64,000 bases of DNA from positions 62,001-126,000 of the forward strand of contig CAJTWE010000004.1 in the NCBI GenBank assembly GCA_910579955.1, in the 5' to 3' direction. The stretch comes from an uncultured Ruminococcus sp. Its GTDB lineage: Bacteria; Bacillota; Clostridia; Oscillospirales; Ruminococcaceae. Below are positions 7,776-15,676 of this stretch, piece by piece; within the stretch, counting starts at the first letter, position 1, and the number at the start of each line of letters is the position of its first letter. A program made the translations under genes and the position numbers. The notes beneath the pieces were generated by a model. It was not told the DNA's origin and ran no database searches. It saw only the letters and a program-made list of their open reading frames with translations.

Positions 7776-10373
7776 ATGCTAATATATGAAATAAAAAGTA
7801 TACCAGATTTGACGTTAAGCAAATATCAGGTATTCGCTGATTCTGGAATTGATGGAATGTTAGAAGCACAATTACAGTTTATCAAACAATTATATCGAGT
7901 AGCATTATTAGGCGGAATTCATATTCACTTTATTTATGATTATGACCCTGAAAGAAAAGCTGGAGCAAAACTGTGTATTTACCTTGTTTTCTCTGGAAAC
8001 GAGCAAGATAATGCCTATTATCTCAAATTGCGAAAAATTGTAGATGCATCTAACATTTCAGAGTATTTCCAATTCCATGAGGTGAAAAAATCATCTGCTG
8101 TAAATGTAAAATACTCCTGTATGTCGGTGCTTCGTAAAAAAGAAAGAATTCTTCAAACGGTTATTGATAATGAAGAAAAATACTTTTATCTTGTTCCAAA
8201 CTGGGAAATGAACGAAAATGCAAGATTGTACAATATGATTCAACTGATGGAATCTTTTGATGAAAGATGTTGTTATCGTGTAGATTTATATGTACAAGAA
8301 GATTTAGAAGAGCAGATTCATAAAAATTTTGAGCGACCACTTACTTTTTTGAGAAATATATCAAATAAGGAACAAGGCATAAGTGAACGTGGTAGAATGC
8401 AAAAAAGCCAACGTGACCCAAATGCAGACGAAACACTTCACCAATATGAAGACTGGATAAAAGCCGTTGACAGTTCTTCCGTGTTCCGCTGTAGGATTTG
8501 TGCATTTTCAAGTGATGAACAGTATTGTCAGTTGTTATTGAATAGCACCATATCAGAATCTATTCAAAAGGGTAACGCAATCACACAAGTAAAGCAAGGT
8601 AAATTTACTGTATTTGATTTATTTGATGATATTCCTACAGGCTATCATCTAAAAGACACTCCAAAATCCATGCATAACTGGGCAACTACTTTTACAGCTG
8701 AAGAAATAGCTTCATTTGTAAGATTGCCTGTTTTATATGACGGTGAAAACATTGAATTGCCAAAAGAAACAGCAGCAATTCAAGAAAATGAAGGTATTGT
8801 TCTTGGTAAGGATAAAAATAATTATGATGTAGTGATTCCACAGAAGTTACTTCCAAAGCATATGTTTGTATGTGGCGTTCCCGGTTCCGGTAAAACAAAC
8901 ACCATGCTTCATTTAGCTAATAGTCTTTGGAATTATGAAGAAGTGGACAAAAACGGCAAAAAACACAAGCTACATATTCCGTTCTTAGTATTAGAACCAG
9001 CAAAAAGAGAGTATCGTGAATTGGCATTATTTGATATACCTGAACTATTGATTTTCTCGCCCTCTGCATGTACTAATTTTCCAATTAAGATAAATCCTTT
9101 TGAGTTTCCAAAAGGGTTAACATTATCAGAGCATATCAGCAAACTTTGTCAGGTTTTTGAGGGAGCATTTCCAATTGCACCACCTGCACCATTTATATTA
9201 GACCGTGCTATTCAAGCTATTTATGAAAAGCATGAGTGGAATGTAAAAGATGTTAACACAGGAACAAAGTCATATCCGTTAATGTCTGAGTTATACGACC
9301 AATTTGAAAAAGAATTGCTTACTACCAATTATGATAGTGAGATTCAGGGAAATATCCGTTCTGTGTTGGAAATGAGAATCGGAAGCTTGCTCCGCAGAGA
9401 AATGAAAGAAATTTTTGACGTTCCAAAGTCAACACTTTCACCCGAAGAATGGCTGAAAAGACCTGTTATTATTGAATTGGAATCACTCGGCGAAGGTCCG
9501 GCTAACTTTGTTACATTGTTACTTTGTACCTTGATAAGAGAAACATTAAAAGCAAATCCATTAGCAGATAAGGACAAGCCTGTTCGTCATGTGATTTTCA
9601 TTGAAGAAGCTCACAATTTAATTGCACCAGAATCACAAGTAAAAGATGGACAAGATTCAAATCCGAAAATTGCGGCAACTGCATTTATTGTAAAGATGTT
9701 GGCTGAGGTTCGTGCATTACGTGAAGGCATTATTATAGCTGATCAGTTGCCAACAGCAATGGCACCAGAGGTTATTAAAAATACAAATATCAAGTTAGTA
9801 CATCGTTTAACTTCACAAGATGACCGTGAATTAGTTGGAAGTACAATGTCCGCAAGTCCGCTACAAATGGAAAATATGGCTACTTATACAAGCGGTCAGG
9901 CGTTGTTTACCTATGAAAAGTTACTTCGTCCATTTGAAATGCGTGTAAGTCTTGTGGAGGAACATGGAGAAAGCACGCCAAATGACAATGAATTGTATGA
10001 GATGATGTTGAAGAAACCAGCATTTTTTGAACTTCGCCAGAAAGAAGAAAAAGAAAAGTGGAATCATCTTAAAGAACAAATTCAAAAGCTACTTGAAACT
10101 GAGAGAAAAGCAATTCATCAGTTAAGAAGTTTCAATTTTATCGAAATGCAATACAAAGAATTTGAAGCAAACATCGAATCATTCTCTAAAATATTAGATA
10201 TGCTGAATGTCATGAAAAGGGTTTACAAGTTCGAGTGTACTGCTATTTCAGAAAGATTTATTGAAAAAGAAAAGAAAAATGCGATGTTAGAAATTATTAC
10301 TAACATTGGTTTAAGGTATGAAGAAAATATCTCAAAAATAGTTGCTATATGGAGGCAGAGACATGGCTCATAA
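7776..10373 (+). CDS. HerA/FtsK-superfamily ATPase (865 aa)
   Basis: This is a large P-loop motor ATPase of the HerA/VirB4-like type (DUF87-like core). The first 330 residues or so form an unrecognised N-terminal region. The core has Walker A GVPGSGKTNT at about 367-376, the motif EPAKREYRE near 408, Walker B HVIFIEEAHN near 605-614 and a likely arginine region RLTSQDDRELVG near 685. The C-terminal 110 residues are strongly coiled-coil. Such motors pump DNA or protein, or act in defence complexes with a nuclease or effector. The ATG at 7776 follows AAAAGGGG by 8 bp. Its 3' end overlaps the next gene by 11 bp. No membrane segment was seen, so it is probably cytosolic or recruited by the membrane proteins downstream. 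The specific function is not known. Confidence 0.85.
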   Translation: MLIYEIKSIPDLTLSKYQVFADSGIDGMLEAQLQFIKQLYRVALLGGIHIHFIYDYDPERKAGAKLCIYLVFSGNEQDNAYYLKLRKIVDASNISEYFQFHEVKKSSAVNVKYSCMSVLRKKERILQTVIDNEEKYFYLVPNWEMNENARLYNMIQLMESFDERCCYRVDLYVQEDLEEQIHKNFERPLTFLRNISNKEQGISERGRMQKSQRDPNADETLHQYEDWIKAVDSSSVFRCRICAFSSDEQYCQLLLNSTISESIQKGNAITQVKQGKFTVFDLFDDIPTGYHLKDTPKSMHNWATTFTAEEIASFVRLPVLYDGENIELPKETAAIQENEGIVLGKDKNNYDVVIPQKLLPKHMFVCGVPGSGKTNTMLHLANSLWNYEEVDKNGKKHKLHIPFLVLEPAKREYRELALFDIPELLIFSPSACTNFPIKINPFEFPKGLTLSEHISKLCQVFEGAFPIAPPAPFILDRAIQAIYEKHEWNVKDVNTGTKSYPLMSELYDQFEKELLTTNYDSEIQGNIRSVLEMRIGSLLRREMKEIFDVPKSTLSPEEWLKRPVIIELESLGEGPANFVTLLLCTLIRETLKANPLADKDKPVRHVIFIEEAHNLIAPESQVKDGQDSNPKIAATAFIVKMLAEVRALREGIIIADQLPTAMAPEVIKNTNIKLVHRLTSQDDRELVGSTMSASPLQMENMATYTSGQALFTYEKLLRPFEMRVSLVEEHGESTPNDNELYEMMLKKPAFFELRQKEEKEKWNHLKEQIQKLLETERKAIHQLRSFNFIEMQYKEFEANIESFSKILDMLNVMKRVYKFECTAISERFIEKEKKNAMLEIITNIGLRYEENISKIVAIWRQRHGS

Positions 10374-10845
10374 TATTGATAAAGTGAAAGATAAACAAGG
10401 TGACATAAAACGGAATCTTGATACAAAAAAGAATGAATTAAGTCAGCTAGAAGAACGGAAACAAGCTCTTTTAGATTCTGGAATGAATGTTCAAAATTCT
10501 GATATGGACGAAAGCACAAAAAGGCTTGTTATGGAACAAATAAATCAAGCTCTTGAAGAAAACTCTGAAAAAGGAAAAGAGTTTTCCAGTGAAATGACTG
10601 ATGATTTGATGTCATTAGAAGATATGAAACAGGAAGTTTCGGAAATGGCAGAAAGCACAGAACAGGAACGCAAAAATTTAGAACAAAAGAAATCCGTTTT
10701 AGATAAGTTTGGACTAGGTAAAAATATCGACAGTGCCATTTCTGAAATGGATAATAGTAAATCTCAATTAGAAAATGTTCAAGTTGATTTAATAGAAACT
10801 GAACGTGAAGTAAGCGAAATTGCTCGACAATTAAATAGCTTATGA
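10363..10845 (+). CDS. Coiled-coil protein, front half of an interrupted gene (160 aa)
   Basis: This encodes a charged, almost wholly helical coiled-coil protein starting MAHNIDKVKDKQGD. It has GGAGG 7 bp before its ATG and an 11 bp overlap with the ATPase gene. It ends at TGA 10843-10845, directly after NSL. The same frame then stays open without a further stop to 11601 and encodes a zinc metalloprotease domain that lacks a ribosome site of its own. The likely ancestral product is a single 412-residue protein with an N-terminal coiled coil and a C-terminal zincin. TGA is a normal stop elsewhere in this window, so recoding is unlikely. The coiled coil plus enzyme layout resembles secreted polymorphic toxins. 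Confidence 0.75.
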   Translation: MAHNIDKVKDKQGDIKRNLDTKKNELSQLEERKQALLDSGMNVQNSDMDESTKRLVMEQINQALEENSEKGKEFSSEMTDDLMSLEDMKQEVSEMAESTEQERKNLEQKKSVLDKFGLGKNIDSAISEMDNSKSQLENVQVDLIETEREVSEIARQLNSL

Positions 10846-11601
10846 AGTGAACTCCCTCGTTATCTTAAACTTAACCCACGTGCCTTTGAACTTGTGCCAT
10901 TGGAACGGCGTGCTACTGTGATAGATAGCTTTTCTAATACACCTGAGCAGATTAGAGATGTTATAAATACACATTGGCTTTTGCTTGATAATATTGAAGA
11001 GCAAACCTTAGATTTTGATGAGAAAACAGGAGAATTAAAGGAGATAACTTCTCAATATTGCTCTAGTTCTACTGAACGCTATATAATTATAAACAGAAAA
11101 AAGCAAAATAACGAGTATGGCAATGTGTTTCGACATGAATATGGTCATTATATTGATGATGTAATTGGAAATTATTCTGAAAGTGCTGAATATAATCAAG
11201 CCTTTAAATTAGATAAAAAGAATTTTGACAGCACAACGAATAAAGGAAATGCGAATCTAAAAGAAATGCTAAATGATTTATCAGAAAATACCGCTGCTTT
11301 TAAATCTGAATATGTATCTGATATTCTTTCTGCTCTTACCATAAATAATACTGAAGTTATAGAATTTTATAAAGAAAACAAAATGATATATTCCTACCAC
11401 AACTGGGAGAAATATATGTTACCAATGCAGGAAATGAAATCTGAAACATTTGCAGACCTTTTTGCAATTTATACGGAAAATAATTCTGATATAATTAGTT
11501 TTATGGAAAAGTGGTTTCCTAACCTTACACAGGAATTTCAAACTAGCATGGATAGAGCAGTTCAAGTCGATTTTGTAGAAAAAGAGGTGGTAAAAGTATG
11601 A
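10846..11601 (+). pseudogene. Lethal-factor-like zincin, back half of an interrupted gene
   Basis: This frame continues directly from the coiled-coil gene past the in-frame TGA, starting SELPRYLKLNPRAFELV. The first possible start is a GTG at 10894 with no ribosome site. The domain has the zinc motif FRHEYGHYIDD (HExxH) and, about 95 residues later, ETFADLFAIYT, which should supply the third ligand Glu. The pairing HEFGHAVDD ... EFFAEAF is that of the anthrax lethal factor catalytic domain, so a distant relation is likely. The active-site residues are intact, which suggests a recent break, readthrough or a sequencing error. The small gene that follows overlaps it by 4 bp. Confidence 0.65.
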
Positions 11602-11849
11602 TTAAAAAAATTTTAGATGATCCAGTTAATGGAAGGCTATCAAAAGACGAATTAGACAAAGCATTAGATAATATGACAGAAGAAGTTTGGCTTGAAAACT
11701 GGGAACCATTTATAGAAAAGTATATCAATATGTTTGGGAATCTTCCGCCTATGAATAATTTTCATTGTAGTAGAAGCAAATATACACATGCGCTACTAAA
11801 ATCACTTGAAGAAAAGAAAGAAATATCAGAGTACCTAAAAGAGATTTAA
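11598..11849 (+). CDS. Small acidic protein after the zincin (83 aa)
   Basis: The gene starts inside the zincin stop codon (ATGA overlap) and so is translationally coupled to it. The 83-residue soluble protein begins MIKKILDDPVNGRLS and contains TEEVWLENWEPFIEKYINMF. It has no signal peptide. It is not recognised. Its place directly after a toxin-like protease makes an immunity or inhibitor role possible, by position only. Confidence 0.65.
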   Translation: MIKKILDDPVNGRLSKDELDKALDNMTEEVWLENWEPFIEKYINMFGNLPPMNNFHCSRSKYTHALLKSLEEKKEISEYLKEI

Positions 11850-11873
11850 TTTCAGAATAGAAAGGCTTAGAAC

Positions 11874-12650
11874 ATGTATCCGAAAATACACATTTTGGAT
11901 TCCGACATTCCTACATATTCAATTTGTGTTATAGTTGGAATCACAGTTTCCATACTTCTCTTGAATCACTTGCTACTAGAACGGCTGATTTTGAGAAAGT
12001 ACATCGGCACTTACCTTATATCATGTGTAGGGTTGCTGATTGGTGCGAAATGTTTTGGATTTCTTAGTAAACTGCTTGGAACATATGATTCTACAGGAAT
12101 ATGGGAATGGAAATATAGTTTCCTGCATTCCGGCATTGTATACTTAGGCGGCTTGCTTGGATATTTAGGTATGCTTCGAATACTCTGTTGTTTCAAAGGA
12201 CGAAACTGGAATGAAATCAGTAATATTACTGCGGTTATCATTCCTTTGTTTCATGTTTTTGGACGAATAGGGTGTTTCTTTGGCGGTTGCTGTTATGGTG
12301 CAGAAAGTAACAGCTTAATTGCAATTCCCTACCGGATTGTATTGGAAGATGGGCAATGGGTCAACCGTATTCCGGTGCAATTGATGGAATCGGCAGTTGA
12401 ATTGTTTCTTTTCGTGCTGTGCTACTGTTGGTATCAAAAAAAGAAAAGAGATGATAAGCTATGGGATAATAAAATTTTGCTGTGGTACTTATTACTATAT
12501 GCATTATGGCGTTTTGTAATTGAGTTTTGGCGAGGTGACGAGGTCAGAGGTGTGTTTGGCTGGATTTCTTTTAGTCAAATTGTTTGTATTGAAATTGTTT
12601 TTGGAATATCTACACGTAAAATAAAAAAATATAGGAGAAAAGAAAAATGA
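11874..12650 (+). CDS. Lgt-like prolipoprotein diacylglyceryl transferase family protein (258 aa)
   Basis: This is a polytopic membrane protein with about seven helices. It has the family signature HVFGRIGCFFGGCCYG near 125-140 and a C-terminal RFVIEFWRGDE. Housekeeping Lgt has Asn residues in the signature (RIGNFxNGE), while this Cys-rich version is typical of accessory paralogues. It would transfer diacylglycerol from phosphatidylglycerol to a lipobox Cys, or do related lipid chemistry, in the cytoplasmic membrane. Its last codon overlaps the start of the next gene by 4 bp (ATGA), so the pair is coupled. No lipoprotein substrate was recognised in the element. Confidence 0.8.
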   Translation: MYPKIHILDSDIPTYSICVIVGITVSILLLNHLLLERLILRKYIGTYLISCVGLLIGAKCFGFLSKLLGTYDSTGIWEWKYSFLHSGIVYLGGLLGYLGMLRILCCFKGRNWNEISNITAVIIPLFHVFGRIGCFFGGCCYGAESNSLIAIPYRIVLEDGQWVNRIPVQLMESAVELFLFVLCYCWYQKKKRDDKLWDNKILLWYLLLYALWRFVIEFWRGDEVRGVFGWISFSQIVCIEIVFGISTRKIKKYRRKEK

Positions 12651-14599
12651 ATTACAAATCAAAATACACTTTAATTGGTGCAGGTATTGGTGCCGCTGTA
12701 GCAGCATGCTTATGGATACTTCAATGTGCATGTGCATTCATCAGTTGCAGTAATGTTGATGGAGGCATTACAGCATTTATATTTGTTTTGTGTATTCTAA
12801 CTGGTGCACTGATTGGTTTTTTTGTTGGAATTTCAGCCGATAAGGAAGAAGAACGACAATTACAATCTAAAATGGAAAGAGAACAACAAGAAGCTTTAGC
12901 AAGAGCAGAACAAGAACGACAAGAATCTTTGGAAAGAGTAGAAAGAGAACGGCAAAACATTTTATACAGAGCAAAGAAACTTCTTCATAATATAGCTGAA
13001 TCACATCAAGCAGGTGATGAAAAATTTGAAACACGGGAAATGGATAGTAACTATAACTTCCATACAGTATGGACTTTTGAGGGAAGATATGACTCCATTT
13101 ATAAGGATGTATGGAGTATAAAATCTGAAATCACTTCTTTTGGGAACTCCTATTTGGTTAAATTTAATAATTTACTGCAAGAGCATATCCAATCATTAAA
13201 TGACGCTATAAAAGATTACTTGGAGGAACTAGTAAATGTCAAGTGTTCATCTCCTTGCACCAATTTAAGATTTATTCTTCATAATTTAATGCTATTAAAA
13301 TATGCAAATGGCATTGACTGTAAATATGATTCCACTATACATACACTAAAAAAGTTCATTGAACTGCTAGAGAAACCAATGTATTTTTTACAATCAAATG
13401 AATATGGAAATTTCACTCTTCCTCTTAATGATCCGAAAGAAATGAGTTTTTTAGATGAAAAGGCTTCTATTATCAATGAAAACTTAATAAATATTTTGCA
13501 AAATGTAACAAACAATTCTGATAGTTATTATTCTAATATATCAATATGCATGAGTGAAAATTTTTTAAATTTATCTGGAAAGCTTATGTGGTACTATGCA
13601 AAAAAGCAACCATTTGATGTAAGTAAATTTGGAACTGCATGTTCAATTTATGAAAGATTCACAATAGGAGATAGAACGTTTGTGTCTGGTTATGATATTG
13701 ATGTTGATGACCGTTATTATTCTAAACCTGAAACAGTAAAACTGGAAGAACTTTTAGCAATTATATATAATAAGCTTACAATAGGTGGTTCCACATTAGT
13801 TCAACAGGAAAAGAAAAGAATTGATGATTGGATAGAAAACTATCATCATAAGGACAAAGATGTTGAAATTCTTGCGTCAGCACTGGCATGGATGGAATTA
13901 TATGACCTAGAATTGGATGTTCTTAGAGCTATGGTAGAATGTAATATACAAATGACACCAGAAGTACAGGAACGCTTGAAATTCTTAGAAAGCGGAGGAA
14001 CATCTTCAAATGTAAAGATATACGAAATCGAACCAGCCAACAATTTTGTATACGACACTTCATCAGAAAACTGGAACGCAAGTGAATATGATGTATTTTT
14101 CCGCAAAGTCGGCATGAAAAAACTAAAACTCAACTATTCTTTAGCAATTTCCAGTTGGAAAAAGACACTTCCGTTATCCAGCGGTCAAAATGCATCTATG
14201 AATGACCTTTACTGTGAGTTTCAGAAAATGATAAAGGATTTTGACGGCGAAGTTTCTTGTATCAGAACAAAGGCAAAAGCAGTTGATTTAGATAATGTGA
14301 GTTATCCTGATGCAGTTGTATTCCAATTTACGAGTGAACGAAATAAATGTTTGTCTATGCTTTTCTCCTGCGAAAAGTTTGGTCGAAATCTGAATATCAC
14401 TATTATTACATTGTTTACGCCTGAAAGCGGTATGGATGTGGAGAGCATGCAAAAATACGCTGCAGCGATTAAAAGCAATATCTATGTAGATAGCTTTAGA
14501 GAAACAATTTTACAGGCAGTAGATGAAGTTATAAAGGAAGAAAAGAATATTTATGATGATGAAAATGATTCTTCATCTAGTAAGAAATTCGTTGAATAA
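12647..14599 (+). CDS. Membrane-anchored coiled-coil protein, unknown (650 aa)
   Basis: Two hydrophobic helices at about 8-29 and 40-64 form a hairpin anchor. A charged coiled coil (about 68-110, many EQERQES-like repeats) follows, then a long soluble part. The final 150 residues form a separate mixed alpha/beta domain (around SYPDAVVFQFTSERNKC). No catalytic motif was recognised. The gene is coupled to the Lgt-like gene by a 4 bp overlap and ends the operon, before a strong terminator. It could be the membrane platform for the HerA-type motor, which is inference from the operon alone. Confidence 0.7.
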   Translation: MNYKSKYTLIGAGIGAAVAACLWILQCACAFISCSNVDGGITAFIFVLCILTGALIGFFVGISADKEEERQLQSKMEREQQEALARAEQERQESLERVERERQNILYRAKKLLHNIAESHQAGDEKFETREMDSNYNFHTVWTFEGRYDSIYKDVWSIKSEITSFGNSYLVKFNNLLQEHIQSLNDAIKDYLEELVNVKCSSPCTNLRFILHNLMLLKYANGIDCKYDSTIHTLKKFIELLEKPMYFLQSNEYGNFTLPLNDPKEMSFLDEKASIINENLINILQNVTNNSDSYYSNISICMSENFLNLSGKLMWYYAKKQPFDVSKFGTACSIYERFTIGDRTFVSGYDIDVDDRYYSKPETVKLEELLAIIYNKLTIGGSTLVQQEKKRIDDWIENYHHKDKDVEILASALAWMELYDLELDVLRAMVECNIQMTPEVQERLKFLESGGTSSNVKIYEIEPANNFVYDTSSENWNASEYDVFFRKVGMKKLKLNYSLAISSWKKTLPLSSGQNASMNDLYCEFQKMIKDFDGEVSCIRTKAKAVDLDNVSYPDAVVFQFTSERNKCLSMLFSCEKFGRNLNITIITLFTPESGMDVESMQKYAAAIKSNIYVDSFRETILQAVDEVIKEEKNIYDDENDSSSSKKFVE

Positions 14600-14636
14600 A
14601 GTTTTCATAGCTTAACCACATTAAAACAGAATATTC

Positions 14637-14682
14637 AAAAATCCCCGTTATGTTCTTGACAAAACATAACGGGGATTTTTTG
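14637..14682. terminator. Strong bidirectional terminator
   Basis: The arms AATCCCCGTTATGTT and AACATAACGGGGATT form a 15 bp stem with A-run and T-run flanks. It sits between the convergent cargo operon and the M48 protease gene. Confidence 0.8.
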
Positions 14683-14717
14683 AACTGTAGTAACTAAGGG
14701 GTTAAGCCAACCTAAAC

Positions 14718-15665
14718 TCACATTTGTTCGTCCAGTTCTTCAAGTTTTTTTATTCTGAGGGTAATTCTTGGGTGGCTGGCTGTCATTTTTTGAATTATAG
14801 TACTATTATCACCTAATGAAATTTTCTCTAATAAATATAAAGCTTCAATCATATCTGTATCATACCCAATGGCATAAGAAAATCTATCTGCCCCAAATTC
14901 ATTTTTTCTTTGATTGGCAGTCAATATTAATTGAAAGCCAAAGTTAATTGCCAAAATATTTAATTCAAAATAAAACTGAAATAGAGATAGAAAAAATGAA
15001 ATAATCCCTCTTTTTCCTATAAAGGCACTTTTAAGCCAATCTAATAAAAATAAACATAATCTGAAAAATAATACAAAAACAGAAAAAATTCCGTTACCAA
15101 TCAAAACATATAAAGAAGCTGTCGTATTTCCATATACAATGTGGGCAATTTCATGTGCCATAACTGCTTTTAGCTCATCTTCTGTAAATGTCTTCATTGC
15201 TCCTTTGGTTACTGCAATCGTATGTCTGCCCAATGCCATAGCATTTACTGTCATATTGTCTATAATGCAAATTTTTATATCAGGCAATTTATAACTATAT
15301 AGTTCTTTGGCTCGTATGTAAACTTCATCAAATAACGGTTGTAAATATTCTGTTTCTTGCTTGGTTTCCAGTGGTCGTACACGGTTCAAAAGCCGTAGTA
15401 TTTTTTCACCCAATGAAGAAAATACAATCAAAAGTGAAATCACATATACTAAAAGCAGCAAAAACAAGTTGCTAACAATACTTCCACAAATAAAAAAGTA
15501 ACAAATAGTACAAATTAAATAAGCTGGATTGTGTTTCCAAAAGTCTAAAAGAGCATAGAAACTGAGCACAATTTTCGGATTTAATTTATCTATAAACAAT
15601 TTTTTAGAAATCTCTATAAATCTATTCTTTAGAGCACACATAAACTGAAATATCTTATCTCGCAT
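14718..15665 (-). CDS. M48-family membrane metalloprotease (HtpX-like, 315 aa)
   Basis: This is a membrane zinc protease. It has hydrophobic segments at about 35-90 and 180-240. The zinc site MAHEIAHIVYGNT (HExxH) is near 172, and NEFGADRFSYAIGYD near 265 should give the third ligand Glu. HtpX-type enzymes degrade damaged or specific membrane proteins. The ATG follows AGGGGG by 8 bp, and the gene starts 11 bp after the VirD4-like gene, so it is cotranscribed with the transfer-type genes. An M48 protease in a mobile element may process an element membrane protein or protect the host envelope. Confidence 0.85.
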   Translation of the reverse strand: MRDKIFQFMCALKNRFIEISKKLFIDKLNPKIVLSFYALLDFWKHNPAYLICTICYFFICGSIVSNLFLLLLVYVISLLIVFSSLGEKILRLLNRVRPLETKQETEYLQPLFDEVYIRAKELYSYKLPDIKICIIDNMTVNAMALGRHTIAVTKGAMKTFTEDELKAVMAHEIAHIVYGNTTASLYVLIGNGIFSVFVLFFRLCLFLLDWLKSAFIGKRGIISFFLSLFQFYFELNILAINFGFQLILTANQRKNEFGADRFSYAIGYDTDMIEALYLLEKISLGDNSTIIQKMTASHPRITLRIKKLEELDEQM

Positions 15666-15676
15666 ATAAATTCCCC

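Noticed and set aside
10843..10845. TGA as selenocysteine or as Trp (recoded genetic code)
   Set aside because: TGA ends other genes here (GH9, nrnA and the GH25 gene), and no selenocysteine insertion-type hairpin was evident just downstream.
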